A program made the translations under genes and the position numbers. Below, piece after piece: positions 22,976 through 33,928 of a stretch of 64,000 nucleotides of DNA. Numbering within the stretch: position 1 is the stretch's first letter; every line of letters starts with the position of its first letter. The stretch is from Tenrec ecaudatus. Taxonomy: Eukaryota > Chordata > Mammalia > Afrosoricida > Tenrecidae. Below the pieces are notes generated by a model. That model had not been told where the DNA came from and made no database searches. It saw only the letters and a list, made by a program, of their open reading frames with translations. The stretch lies in contig NC_134546.1 of NCBI RefSeq assembly GCF_050624435.1, positions 40,937,501-41,001,500 of the forward strand, written 5' to 3'.

Positions 22976-23245
22976 GCTCCTTGGGTGCCAGGATGATGAG
23001 ACTTCATTTCATGTGCTTTTACCATGTTCTTAGGAGAGACCAGTTCCTGGAGAAAGACGTCATGCTTGGTAAAGTGGAGGGGCAGCAAAAAAGAGGAAGA
23101 CCAAGACGTTCAAGGAGATGGAGTGACACAATGAAACTTAACAACAGTTATGTGGATGGTGCAGGACCAGGCAGTATTTTGATCAATGGTGCATAAGGTC
23201 TTGCTGAATGGGAACTGACTTGACAGCACCTAGCAACAACCACAG
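22976..23245 (+). mobile_element. RTE LINE 3' end
   Basis: One frame gives 'RRDQFLEKDVMLGKVEGQQK' followed by 'RGRPRRSRRW', the conserved C-terminus of RTE/BovB reverse transcriptases. The 3' end is 'gggaactgacttgacagcac' and 'ctagcaacaacc'. It is a 5'-truncated copy next to an AfroSINE, which shares its tail with RTE. Confidence 0.85.
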
Positions 23246-24602
23246 CGCTTGCTCTCAACCCTCTGTTCCACAGACTCCAGATAGGATTGTAATGTCAAAA
23301 GGTGATCTATGTTTTTACTTTCATGATTTTACTATCCCTCTTGCTATGTCTCTCATTCTCTCTCACACACACATAACACACGCACGTGCGTTTTCCCCCC
23401 TTCCTTTCCCCTAGTACTTATTTTCTAGCATTGTGTAGGTCAATTTCTTTCTCAAGGAAGACTTTTATTTTATATATGTACGCTATTTTGTCATACATTT
23501 TAATAGCTCTGATAACAGCCATGTGAGGAGTAGAGACCTGGGAGTTTTGTTTTGAAGTTTCTTAGACATGAATGAGGAGAGGTTATTTCCAATTGTGTAT
23601 TTCTCTTTCTCTACCTTTTATTTACATTGCTAGATGTAGAGAGATACTGTAACCATAATCCAAAATAGCTAATGGTTTACTTTTAGAATGTATTTTAAAC
23701 TTCTAAATACATATACTAAAATGTACTTCTCACATTTTAGTGTTTCATACTATGCTACATTCTAGCTTATCAGGAGGGTTCCTTATTCTTGATTTTCAAC
23801 TAGTAACCCCAAATGGACAAAAACGGGATGTTTCCGTAGTCGAAGGAGCATAAAAGTTTTTGCATAGTTTTTTATTTTCATCTTCTGACTTTTTTACCTT
23901 TTGATGTCTACCTACTTCCAGTTGGGAATCTCTGTCATAATGAGCCACTCTTCCTGGTGGAAGTGTATCGAATCTCTCAAGTGTGCTGAGGCACAAGAAA
24001 ACAAGAATCCATGGGGAGTGATCTTGCCATGAGAAACATCTCTTCCCAGCAGCATAGTAGTACTTCCTAGTACCCAGACAAGCCTTTCTACAGCAAACAA
24101 TCTGAAATGCTTGAGAAAATCTTAAATACATCCATGTATCTATCTGCAAAAAGTAACTAATACTTAGGCCAAACATCAATTGGAAGCCCACAGTGAGTAA
24201 GTGGATTACTAAAGCTGACTAATGGCTTGCAGGTATTTGCCAAATCAGTTGAATTTCTGTTTTCCTTGCCTTGCAGAATTCCGGGGCCCAGAAACAAAAA
24301 TCCAGGCCCAACCAAAGTGAGCATGAAGCAGGAAAATAGCCTTCCTAGTTAATCTGAAGCCATATAGGGGTAACTTCTAGACTTTAAGAGTGATCTAGAA
24401 ATTCTTTCTCTTCACGGCCTTAGGATAAAAGAAATTACCTTTCTAGATTGTTGCTCTTAAGGAAAAAGCAAAATCTCACTGAAAAAATTGTTCACATAGC
24501 CAACCATTGTACTGTTTTGCAGTCTGAACCTCTATGCTAAGAATTTGGTGAATCTGATTTGTTAGCATCCTCAAAGGCTTGATTTAAACAAACATTTCTA
24601 GC
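23246..24602. other. Intron 1, unique
   Basis: No gene. A short CA-rich tract lies near 23362-23390. The 131-codon minus frame at 23796-24191 has no recognisable domain. Confidence 0.45.
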
Positions 24603-24890
24603 CCACTGCTATGGAGGCTATTGCGACCCTAGACAGAGTATCATATATACTTGTGTATAAGCTGAGTTTTTCAGCACATTTTTAATGCAGTTATTGTGGT
24701 AAAATTAGGTGCCTCGGCTGATATTCAGGTTGGCTTATACTCAAGCATATACAGTGAAACTGCCCCATAGAATTTCCAGGCTGCAAGTCTTTAATGAAGT
24801 ACACTGCTACAGCTCTGTAGAGCAGAGCGCTTGCTGGGTTTGAGCCCCTGACTTTTGGTTGGCAACTGAGTTCTTTAAGTCATTTCCAAA
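24603..24890 (-). mobile_element. AfroSINE, antisense, split by a pogo MITE
   Basis: The reversed tail 'cccactgctatggaggctat' and 'tgcgaccctagacagagta' end at 24640. The SINE resumes at about 24755 with 'aaactgccccatagaatttc' and runs to the reversed head near 24880. The gap is exactly the MITE. Confidence 0.85.
24641..24754. mobile_element. MITE of the pogo-like family
   Basis: 114 bp with ends 'tcatatatacttgtgtataa' and 'gcttatactcaagcatatac' plus 'ag'. It shares 'gctgagtttttcagcac' with the left end of the 19646 element. The left flank is TA; the right flank (TG) is a decayed TA. It carries no coding sequence. Confidence 0.85.
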
Positions 24891-24904
24891 TTGACCTAAT
24901 TTTT

Positions 24905-25500
24905 TTGTTGTTGTTGTTGACATTTTTAATCATTTTATTGGGAGCTCTCACAGATATCATAACATCCCGTAGTTCGGTCACATCAAACAGTATTGTACAG
25001 TTGCTACCACAATGAGTTTCAGAACATTTTCTTCTTGAGCTCAATTATCAGCTCCCCTTTACCTCCTCCTTCCCCTACCCTAGTCCCCAGGAACCCTTAT
25101 TTATTTTCCCTGAGATAACGTTGTTGTTTTTTTAACCATATCTCACACAATTCAATATGCAATTTTAATTTAATATGCAATTCTAATCGTTGATGCCATT
25201 GAGTGGGGTATACAGTCATCTGTGCCATGAGCTCCTTATTGCCCCTTCCCCCCTAGGGAACCTTTTCTCCTGTTGCTGTTTCCAAAGGGTTACCTATCTT
25301 GGCTTTCATGTACCAAGTGATCTTAAATATATAACTGAACATATGCAAATCTAACATGATTAATGAGGTAAAACAAATAAAAACTATAATAGTAAGGGGA
25401 GGAAATATTAAAGAACTAGAGGATGGCTGCTTGTTTAACTACAAGCCTTTAAAACTATTGGACACAATCAGCATTCTTTACCACATGTGCTTATGTACAC
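24905..25500 (-). mobile_element. Older L1 3'UTR, antisense
   Basis: 'aatcattttattgggagctc', 'cacatcaaacagtattgtac', 'tgctaccacaatgagtttc' and later 'ggatggctgcttgttt'. It is the same older type as at 13530. Confidence 0.7.
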
Positions 25501-26224
25501 TCTTTTTTGTCTTCAGCAGTTGTGTAAATTGACCCAATTTTAACCCAAGTTTCAAAAATTCCCATTGGTAAAGTTCTAATGCAAACAAGTGGCTTAATAA
25601 TAAAAATTTTAAACTTTCCAAGAAAATCAGGTATGATAACAAGTGAATCAGAATCAGACCAACAAATAGCCCTATTTTGGAGTTATTAATAAGCTTAAAA
25701 ATTAGGAAAAGGGCAAACATTTGAAAAAGGAATCACTTTTGAAAAAATATAATTATAAAAATGCAGTATATGGGTAAAGTAAATTGACTCGAAGAAAAAC
25801 TGGGTAAGTCTGAAGAAAATAGTTCAGAATATAATACAGAGGTGTAAAATATGGAAAATATAATAAAGAGAAAAAAAATTCTAATGAAAGACAAATTACC
25901 TTTGATACTTTCAAGAAAAATAATGGAAAAAACCAAAGAAATGGAATACAAGAGGCCTTCAAAATCTATGTGGAAAACGTAATTGAAAAGTAATGGAATT
26001 TTTCAGAAACTTAACAAAAATCATACTGAAAAAATAACCACCAACTTAGAATTCAGTAGTTAATAAAAACATCCTTGCAGGGCAAAGTAAGCACCCGAAA
26101 ACCGACCAGCAGAATCTCATTTAAAAGAAATGCTAAATTGCATATTTTTAAGTAGTTGAAAACTGGTCATAAATATAGCAACTCTGAGAGTCAAGAAGGA
26201 ATTGACTGGATGGCAGGGAATGAG
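25501..26224. other. A-rich intronic stretch
   Basis: Strand-biased A-rich DNA, about 25740-26000, which may be a degraded LINE body. I cannot assign it. It contains a probable MITE (next entry). Confidence 0.35.
25949..26020. mobile_element. Possible mariner-like MITE, degraded
   Basis: The left end 'caagaggccttcaaaatcta' after TA, and the internal 'gtaatggaatttttcag', resemble the family at 51041 and 60209. The right end is not clear. Confidence 0.45.
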
Positions 26225-26420
26225 GGTGCATCGTCGGGTTACATGTTGGGCTGCTAACTGCAAGGTCAGCAGTTTGAAAACCAGCCTCTCCAGGGGAGAA
26301 AGATGAGACTTGCTACACCTGTAAAGATTTTCTGTCTGGAAACACACAGGGGCAGTTGGTTCGACTTTGCCCACTGTAGTCACCATGAATTAGAAGTGAT
26401 ACGATGGCAGTGAACATGGC
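26225..26420 (+). mobile_element. AfroSINE, sense
   Basis: 'gttgggctgctaactgcaag', 'ggggagaaagatgagact' and the tail 'gaagtgatacgatggcagtg' are in order. The head is diverged. Confidence 0.8.
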
Positions 26421-27744
26421 ATGTAGAATAGACTGCAAGGAAAAGAAGGTTAAGAGTAAATTAGTAGAAAAAAATATGCCAAGTGAATATCCATGAAATG
26501 AAAATTGGTGTATCACTTTAACTAGGTCTTAGGACAAATAGAATTACTAAAGGAAAAAAGAATTGCTACATAAGGGTATATGGTAGGTACTGGGAGATAG
26601 AGAACACTTAAGTTCATCTACTAATAACTACAGCCACAAAATTAGTAAAAAAATAACCAAAAGTAAAAATTGATAAATTTTACTGGTATAGTGGGGAGTT
26701 TTATTAATAGCAGCTCATTTATTTATTTCTCAGATTTTTAAATAATTAAAGCAGTCCCTTTCCCTACCCTATAAAACAAACAATGTGAATATAGAAAAAA
26801 TGAAATGTTAATTAGTTTGATCTAATAGACATTTATATATTTTTAATCACAGTGTAAACATCAACTAAATAGGAGAAACTCACTTCCTGGACCATCAAAC
26901 AAGTCTTTAACTCATTTCAAAGATTGGTATCCTACAAATCATGTAAAATACCAATTCCGTTAGGTAACAATCTATTAAAATCTTTTATTAGAAAAGTTAC
27001 ATATATTTGAAAGGCAAGATTGTATATGAACCTAGGGGTAGTTTCAGAACATATTTAGTTGTATGATACCTTAAAAATCTGGAAAGATAAATAATGTAGT
27101 GTTTAAGAATCCTAACATGGTAATTTTTATACAATCCATTAAAATGATAGGAAAAATCCATTTTGTTAGAATCAAAGTTTTATGATTTTAATTTAGTTAT
27201 TTTGGGGCAAAAAAAGCTACTTTCTTGTGAAGCTGCATGTTATGTTTTAGACATTATGAGAAAACCTTTGCGTTTCTCTTCTCTTGCTTAGTCTCTGTAA
27301 AGTGTTTTCTCTTAAGCAGTGTTTATCAGTGTAAGCAGAAGTGCTCTGGACCTTTGGGAAATGATCTAAGAATTCCAGTGTGAAATTGGTATTTTCATGG
27401 TGTTAGAGGGAATAGTGCTACAATACCAGATCATCCCATGCAGATGTGCAGACTTCTGCTAGACACCTTTGGGAGGTACATGAACTGCAAAGATAGCGTG
27501 GAGAGGTGGAAGGTATATTTAAATCCTAAATTCTCTTGAGATAATGCATTGACAGATTACTTAGTGACACTGTACCCAGGGCCTCCCAAGTGAATGTAAA
27601 GTTTTTTTTTCTTGTAGCTATTTTGAGTGACATTTGTTTTATGTAACAGTTGCATGTGGTTTGTTGAGTAGTGTTATTAAAAGATTAGTAAATTGGGGAA
27701 GTATTACACCACAGGCTTAGATTTTCTTTTCTCTGCTCATTTTG
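26421..27744. other. Intron 1, unique AT-rich DNA
   Basis: No repeat or gene recognised. Confidence 0.5.
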
Positions 27745-27795
27745 AAAAATATATTTTATTTTATTGAGGGCTCTTACACCTCTCACTCATTTGGT
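27745..27795 (-). mobile_element. Short L1 3' end fragment
   Basis: 'attttattttattgagggct' followed by 'cttacacctctcac' resembles the terminal bases of the L1 3'UTR; about 50 bp survive. Confidence 0.45.
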
Positions 27796-27967
27796 TTTTT
27801 GAAGCAGACCATCATGCACGTTCTTAGTGATCTGGAACCGAATGGTTTCAGTTCATTTTAAGAACTGATTTCTCATAAAAGTAGAGTTTTCAAAATGAGT
27901 ATTTTTGGAAGTTTTGAAATAATACAAACCTTTTTTCTTTTGTAGCGTTATACATCCTTGAAAACTG

Positions 27968-28246
27968 ATAGGAAGAGTTGAGCTGCACGGTTATTGAGAG
28001 AAGGGTATAGGAAGGGTTGAGCTGCACGGTTATTGAGAGAAGGGCATAGGAAGGGTTGAGCTGCACGGTTATTGAGACAAGGGTATAGGAAGGGTTGAGC
28101 TGCACGGTTATTGAAAGAAGGGTATAGGAAGGGTTGAGCTGCACGGTTACTGAGAGAAGGGTATAGGAAGGGTTGAGCTGCACGGTTACTGAGAGAAGGG
28201 CATAGGAAGGGTTGAGCTGCACGGTTACTGAGAGAAGGGCATAGGA
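27968..28246. repeat. 39-bp minisatellite, about 7 units
   Basis: The landmark 'gagctgcacggtta' starts at 27980, 28019, 28058, 28097, 28136, 28175 and 28214, a spacing of exactly 39 bp. Early units read 'gttattgag' and the last three 'gttactgag'; 'gggtatag' and 'gggcatag' alternate. Because 39 is a multiple of three, minus-strand frames stay open with a 13-residue repeat, but no coding evidence supports them. Confidence 0.95.
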
Positions 28247-28825
28247 TGCACAAAGGTCTGCAGTGCGGACTCATTGGGCATTTCTAAGAAAGGGCATGCG
28301 GCCAGGCCGTGCCAAGAGGAAGCACATGGGTTGAACGAGAATTGTAGACAGTAATGTATTTTCAGCAGCTTGCTGCTTTCTGCTGTGTTAACCTATTTTA
28401 AGTTCAGTTGTTAGTTGTTAGTACAAAAATATAGCCTGGGAATATGTACAAACCATTGGGTTTGCCACATTATGCTAAAATCATTCCTCTGTTTACCAGT
28501 GAGCTGTTCTTGTTACTGAAAAGCTTTTAAGAGAACCAGCTGTACTACAAATTCAAGAAGTGGCTTCTGTGCTTGACTTGCCCTACAAATGTAAGCCCAG
28601 ATCTCTTTGTGGTGTAGGTTTGTCTGTGGAATGGAAACACAACTAAAAATAACCAAGTTCAATCTTTTATCCCTTAAAGTTTCTTGTTATAATTTAAAGC
28701 TATAAAAATAGCAAGCTCAAAAAAAGAAAGAAATTTCCAAGCTACTGGTAATAATGCTATTAGTTTATTTTGTGTACTTTTTGTCCATTCACTAGTTTAT
28801 TTTTTATATGCATTTTGTTTTATAG
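28247..28825. other. Intron 1, unique
   Basis: No gene or repeat recognised. Confidence 0.45.
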
Positions 28826-28862
28826 GAGAAAGATGTGGCAGTCTGCTTCCATAAAGATATTT
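28826..28862 (+). mobile_element. AfroSINE fragment
   Basis: 'ggagaaagatgtggcagtct' and 'gcttccataaagat' match the middle of the AfroSINE consensus very closely. The remainder is missing. Confidence 0.7.
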
Positions 28863-29085
28863 TTTTCAACTTTTCATTATGATTTGCATCAAAGTATACA
28901 AAAGCAAATTGGTTTTTCACTCCACAGTTCACATATTGTATTTTAATTTTGATTGGGATCCCCACAATGTTACAATTCTCCCCAGTTCCTCTCTGTTTAC
29001 CATTTCCTTTGTCCTCCTTTCCAGTCTCTGAGCTTTATCCTGGGCAAATGCTATCCCTTTGATCTTCAGTGATTGATTGTTCTAA
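28863..29085 (-). mobile_element. Old afrotherian L1 3'UTR fragment, antisense
   Basis: 'agtatacaaaagcaaattgg', 'gggatccccacaatgtt' and 'ctctgtttaccatttcc' follow an older L1 3'UTR order. It abuts the SPIN terminus. Confidence 0.5.
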
Positions 29086-29695
29086 AGCAGCAGTTCTTAA
29101 CCTGTGGGTCACAATGCCTTTGGGAGGAGAATGACCCTTTCATAAGGGTCGCCTAAGACCATAGGAAAACCACATATTTCTGATGGTCTTAGAAACAGAG
29201 ACTCCTCTCCTTTATCCTTCTTCAGGCGGGTCTGCAAATATGCAGATACACCCACATACAAGTACTCAGTGTGATGACATCGCATCAACCCCATCACATA
29301 CACCCCACCCCGTACAAATACAGGTGTATGTGACAGGGTTGGCGCCATAAAGTACTTATGTGGACCAGGCAAACATGTGTATAGAGCAACTGCTGTGTGG
29401 AGAGCAGCTACTGTGTTGAAAGCAGAAGTATTGGAGATAAAATGATACTTCGTGAATTATAATTATTGGGTAAATGTAAAATCATACAGTAAAGTCATCA
29501 GCTACTGCAAAAAAAATTATACCATGGGAACTTAATCTGGATGCTGATCAGTCTTTATTTTCAGCCGTGGTTGATGTGAATACTGCCCCCTTGTGATAGT
29601 AATAGGTATGTTAAAGCAACACAGAGAATGGTAAATCATGAAATTTAATGAACTGTATTGACTGACTATGCCATGTATCATCTTTTGTATTATTA

Positions 29696-31212
29696 TTATT
29701 TTAAACAATTTATTGGGGCTCATACAATTCTTATCACAGTTCATACATATACATACATCAATTGTATAAAGCACATCTGTACAGTCTTTGCCCTAATCAT
29801 TTTTTTCTCCTCTTTTCTTTTTTTACATTTTATTAGGGACTCGTACAACTCTTTTTTTTTAATTTTAACAATTTATTAGGGGCTCATACAATTCTTATCA
29901 CAGTTCATACATATACATACATCAATTGCATAAAGCACATCTGTACAGTCTTTGCCCTAATCATTTTTTTCTCCTCTTTTATTTTTTTACATTTTATTAG
30001 GGACTCATACAACTCTTATCACCATCCATACATATACATACATCAGTTGTATAAAGCACATCCATACATTCCCTGCCCCAATCATTCTCAAGGCATTTGC
30101 TCTCCACTTAAGCCCCTTTCAGCAGGTCCTCTTTTTTTTTTTTTCCCCTCCGTCCCCTTTCCCCCCTCCCTCATGTGCCCTTGGTAATTTATACCTCGTT
30201 ATTTTGTCATATCTTGCCCTATCCAGAGTCTCCCTTCCCCCCTTCTCTGCTGTCCCTCTCCCAGGGAAGAGGTCACATGTGGATCCTTGTAATCAGTTCC
30301 CCCTTTCCAACCCACTCACCCTCCACTCTCCCAGTATCGTCCCTCACACCCTTGGTCCTGAAGGTATCATCCACCCTGGATTCCCTGTACCTCCAGCCCT
30401 CATATGTACCAGTGTACAGTCTCTGTCCTATCCAGCCTTGCAAGGTAGAATTCGGAGCATGGTAGTTTGGGGGAGGAAGCATCCAGGATCTGGGGGAAAG
30501 CTGTGTTCTTCATCGGTGCTACCTCGCACCCTAATTAACCCATCTCCTCTCCTAAACCCCTCTATGAGGGGATCTCCATTGGCCGACACTTGGGCCTTGG
30601 GTCTCCACTCTGCACTTCCCCCTTCATTTAATATGGTATATATATATACATATATACATATACATATATACATATACACACATATACACATACATACACA
30701 CACTTATATCTCTTTTTTTTTTTTTTGCATGATGCCTTATACCTGGTCCCTTGGCACCTCGTGATCGCACTGGCCGGTGTGCTTCTTCCATGTGGGCTTT
30801 TTGGCTTCTGAGCTAGATGGCCGCTTGTTCACCTTCAAGCCTTTAAGACCCCAGACACTATCTCTTTTGATAGCCGGGCACCATCAGCTTTTTCACCACA
30901 TTTGCTTATGCACCCATTTGTCTTCAGTGAGCCTATCATGGAGGTGTGCAGTCAATGATATGATTTTTTGTTCTTTGATGCCTGGTAACTGATCCCTTTG
31001 GGACCACTCGATCACACAGGCCTGGTGTGTTCTTCCATGTGGACTTTGTTGCTTCTGAGCTAGATGGCCGCTTGTTTATCTTCAAGCCTTTAAGACCCCA
31101 GTCACTATCTCTTTTGATAGCCGGGCACCATCAGCTTTCTTCACCACATTTACTTGTTCACCCACTTTGGCTCCAGCTGTTGTGTCGGGAGAGTGAGCAT
31201 CATAGAGTTCCA
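29696..31212 (-). mobile_element. Tenrec-type L1 3' end nested in SPIN, exact 16-bp TSD
   Basis: 'atcttttgtattatta' occurs at 29680-29695 and again at 31213-31228. Inside, starts of the 3' terminal unit lie at 29708, 29826, 29869 and 29991, so the L1 tail is present as full and truncated repeats. The main 3'UTR follows, with a TA/CA tract at 30637-30705. The 'gcttcttccatgtgggcttt' to 'taagaccccagacac' module occurs twice (landmarks 30777 and 31027, 250 bp apart). The first 150 bp may be a separate, abutting insertion. Confidence 0.85.
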
Positions 31213-31271
31213 ATCTTTTGTATTATTAAAGCTGTTATATATTATTTTCATTGGCAAACCATCCCATGACA

Positions 31272-32680
31272 ATGGATCACGTAGAGAAGAACGTTAAGAA
31301 AATATAGTGAGGATTTTTCACAGTATGGTTCTACCTCAATAATTGCAACAGGAAGTGAGAAACCGTAATGTGTTATTTGTTGTGTAGTTCTATCAGCCGA
31401 ATGTATGAAGTAGAACAAACTAAAATGCCCATTTTGATAACAAGCATCTTTTCCAGCAAGGATACCACTATTTTAGAAGCAAAGCTGATGGACTCAAGAA
31501 AGCCAGACTCGACACTAGTGGCATGTAGTACAAACAAAATGTAGCAGCCGTTGAAGCTTCACATTTGGTGGCACTCAGAATCGCCAGAGCTGTGAAATCT
31601 CACACCATTGCTGAGGATTTAGTGTTGCCAGCGGCCAAAGACATTGTTCAAGTTATGATCGGAGATGAATTTGTTACAAAATTGAGTTACAAAATTTCTT
31701 TATCTAAGGACACTGTCCGCAGAAGAATAGATGACATGTCTCCTGATATTCTTGATCAGGTAATCCAGGAGATTAAATCTGCTCCACTTCCAATATTTAG
31801 CATCCAGCTTGATGAATCTACAGACATTGCAAACTGTTCACAGTTACTGGTTTATGTGAGGTATATAATGAACGTGACTTTAAAGATGAGTTTCTTTTGT
31901 GCAAACCTCTTGAAAGACAACTACGGCATGTGATGTATTTGACACCGTTGGCTCATTTCTGAAAGAGCAGAAGATCTCTTGGGAAAATGCTTGGGGTGTT
32001 TGATAGATGGTGCTCCAGCTATGCTAGGATGCCAACCTGGATTTCAATGTTTGGTACTGAATGAGTCACCAAAAGTCATCGAAACTCACTGTCTGATTCA
32101 TTGGCATATATTAGCAACAAAGGTGCTGCCACAAGAGTTACAAGAGGTAATGAAAAACGTCTTAAGTTCTGTCAATTTTGTAAAGGTGAACTCTTTAAAT
32201 AGTCGACTGTTTTCACAACTGCAATGAGTTGGATGCATCGAATAATGCTCTGCTATTTCATACTAAAGTGAAATTGTCGAGAGGCAAAGTTTTAAATTGT
32301 GTTTTTGAGCTGCATGAATTCAAAACGGTTTTAAATCAGAAAGCAAGACCGCAGTTCAAAGCACTTTTAAGCAATAAAAGTGAACTGCCTGAAACAGCTT
32401 ACTTTGTTGACATCTTTGCCATCGTTAATGAGTTAAATTTATCACTGCAAGGACCAAATACAGCAATTTATCTGCAAAGGTCCCCATCTTTCCAAATGAA
32501 ACTTCAGCTTTGGCACACACAAAAAAATCGGATGAAAATAAAATTTACATTTGCTTACCTTACCTGCTTTCTTTGAGGAACATGGCATTGAACCAGGCAA
32601 AAAGATTACGATGATAGTTTCTGTGAAAGAGCACTCGTACATGCTTGGAAACTTGATGATAGTGGGTCTGGGCATTTAGT
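31272..32680 (+). pseudogene. hAT (SPIN/Buster/ZBED5-like) transposase, decayed and truncated
   Basis: The probable start is ATG at 31272. Next comes a BED zinc finger (about 31310-31440, with 'CVIC'), now with stops. From 31565 the frame is well preserved: 'ASHLVALRIARAVKSHTI', 'SLSKDTVRRRIDDMSPDI' and 'SIQLDESTDIAN' (first catalytic Asp at 31811). Then 'GCLIDGAPAMLG' (second Asp at 32006), 'THCLIHWHILATKVLP', and a frame shift to 'LSRGKVLNCVFELHEF' with the usual Trp before LSRG missing. It fades at about 32680 before the final catalytic Glu and the hAT dimerisation domain. Several frameshifts and stops rule out function. A retrocopy of a domesticated ZBED gene is an alternative, but the SPIN end upstream favours a transposon. 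Confidence 0.8.
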
Positions 32681-32753
32681 TTAATATTTATAATTATTGA
32701 TATTACTGGATAAGGAGGTTGTTTTTAGTCTTACACTATCTAATTAGTTTTAG

Positions 32754-32756
<3 letters not shown>

Positions 32757-32794
<38 letters not shown>

Positions 32795-32796
32795 TT
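32757..32796. repeat. (TG)n microsatellite
   Basis: About 20 uninterrupted TG units. Confidence 0.95.
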
Positions 32797-32810
32797 TCCA
32801 TGTCTGTAGA

Positions 32811-33005
32811 GGAACCCTGGTAGTAGAAGTGGTTGGTGTTGGATTACTAACTGTAAAGTCATCAGTTCAAAACTACCAACCGCTCTGAAAGTAAGATGAG
32901 ATTTTTTTTACTCTCGTAAAGAATTATACACGCAAGAGGCAGTTCCACCCTGTCATGTAGGGTCACCATAAATCAGAATCAACTTAGTAGCAGTGAGTTG
33001 AGTAT
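32811..33005 (+). mobile_element. AfroSINE, sense
   Basis: Head 'gaggaaccctggtagtagaa', middle 'gattactaactgtaaagtca', tail 'aatcaacttagtagcagtga'. It abuts the TG repeat. Confidence 0.8.
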
Positions 33006-33029
33006 TCTTGCCTCATAACTTCCCCAAGT

Positions 33030-33575
33030 GACTGTGCAAACAGGGCCTGTTTTACATTGGTCAGTCTTAGTCCTCATTCCCCTGGCTGTAATAATGAACC
33101 GTCACAGAAGCAGGAACAGAGAAAAATCTTGGGACCATTCAGAGCCACCAGTGGCGCATTTTTGAAGTCACTAGCTGTAGTGATAGAAGCTACAGAGGCC
33201 ATCACACTGAGACCAAAGACCAAGGCAAGAAGACCATGAGACAGAGCAGAGAAACAATGTGGAGTCTATGAGACTGAGGCAGAGCAGCAAATGGACTTCT
33301 GTCCTACCAAGGCAGAACCTGCATGGCAGAGAGACAAAGGACTAAAGAGAAACGTGGCTACTGGCTGAGGAGAGGTGTTGCTGTGAATCAGTGACTATCT
33401 TAATTTTTTCAGACTCTGGTTGTTAACAATAAGAATATGCATGGTGGTTTGGCAGCCTATTAATATTCCTAATAAACCCCCTTAATTGTGAGTATTGTCT
33501 ATGAGTTACCTGTGACCACTGCAATGGGTTAGTGCACGCAGTAGAATAGTTTCATGGGAAGACTGGTTGGTATCA
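33030..33575 (+). mobile_element. LTR-like repeat, family X, sense
   Basis: A tenrec repeat with a poly(A) signal in 'cctaataaacccccttaat' (AATAAA at about 33470), followed by 'gtgagtattgtctatgag' and an end 'tggttggtatca'. The copies at 35309 and 52912 are the same family in reverse. The AATAAA near the 3' third suggests an LTR (U3-R-U5), but I do not recognise the family. The 5' boundary is approximate. Confidence 0.55.
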
Positions 33576-33928
33576 GAATAGAGTAAAAGGAAGCTGGGAG
33601 GTATGTATAGTTAGAGGAGCCTCCATACCGTTTTGTGTGTGTGTGTGCGCGCGCGCACGCGCGCGCTGAAGAGGGGGGGGTGGGGCGGGTTCATGAAAGT
33701 GATCCTTAAGTGGAATTATTGAGTCAAAGGGTATACATTTTTAATGATTCTTGATACAAATTGCCAGTTAGTTAGCTTTACAAAATGGCCTAGGTCATTG
33801 CCAAGCTATATATATATATATATAACTATTGCTTATTTGAACAAAAATTGATGTCATTATTTTATTATTAATAGTTGTGGTTACTACACAACAGGAGCTA
33901 AGTTAAATGTATTATCATATTTAATACA
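33576..33928. other. Intron 1, with low-complexity tracts
   Basis: It holds the alternating TG/CG tract at 33634-33666, a G-run near 33675 and (TA)n near 33807-33824. No gene. Confidence 0.6.
33634..33666. repeat. Alternating purine-pyrimidine tract (TG then CG)
   Basis: 33 bp of strictly alternating pyrimidine and purine, the second half being CG/CA-rich and so a strong Z-DNA candidate. Confidence 0.9.

Larger units (their letters stand above)
29088..32690 (+). mobile_element. SPIN/Buster-type hAT transposon, 3'-truncated, split by an L1
   Basis: The 5' end 'cagcagttcttaacctgtgg' is the SPIN terminal repeat, followed by 'gaatgaccctttcataaggg' and 'gtcgcctaagaccat'. The flanking 8 bp 'ttctaaag' fit the nnnTAnnn target pattern of Buster-clade hATs. 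'ctaagaccat' and 'atggtcttag' then form a hairpin. The element is interrupted by an L1 at 29696-31212 and resumes with a decayed transposase. No right terminal repeat is visible after 32690, so the 3' end is lost or unrecognisable. Linking the two halves as one element rests on the exact L1 target duplication and on the order terminal repeat to BED finger to catalytic domain. Confidence 0.75.

Noticed and set aside
23796-24191. 131-codon minus-strand frame
   Set aside because: No recognisable domain, no splice or promoter context, and a length reachable by chance in 64 kb.
27968-28246. CRISPR-like array
   Set aside because: The units are contiguous tandem repeats with no spacers, in a vertebrate intron.
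27890-28274. Two minus-strand frames with 13-residue repeats
   Set aside because: They are a by-product of a 39-bp minisatellite whose period is a multiple of three. No start context, domain or flanking gene structure.
30204-30764. 186-codon open frame
   Set aside because: It lies entirely in the non-coding L1 3'UTR, antisense, and runs into a CA/TA microsatellite.
31565-32576. Domesticated ZBED-like host gene
   Set aside because: Stops and frameshifts interrupt it, the Trp of the RWLSRG motif is missing and the C-terminal catalytic and dimerisation parts are absent. A SPIN terminal repeat upstream fits a dead transposon better.
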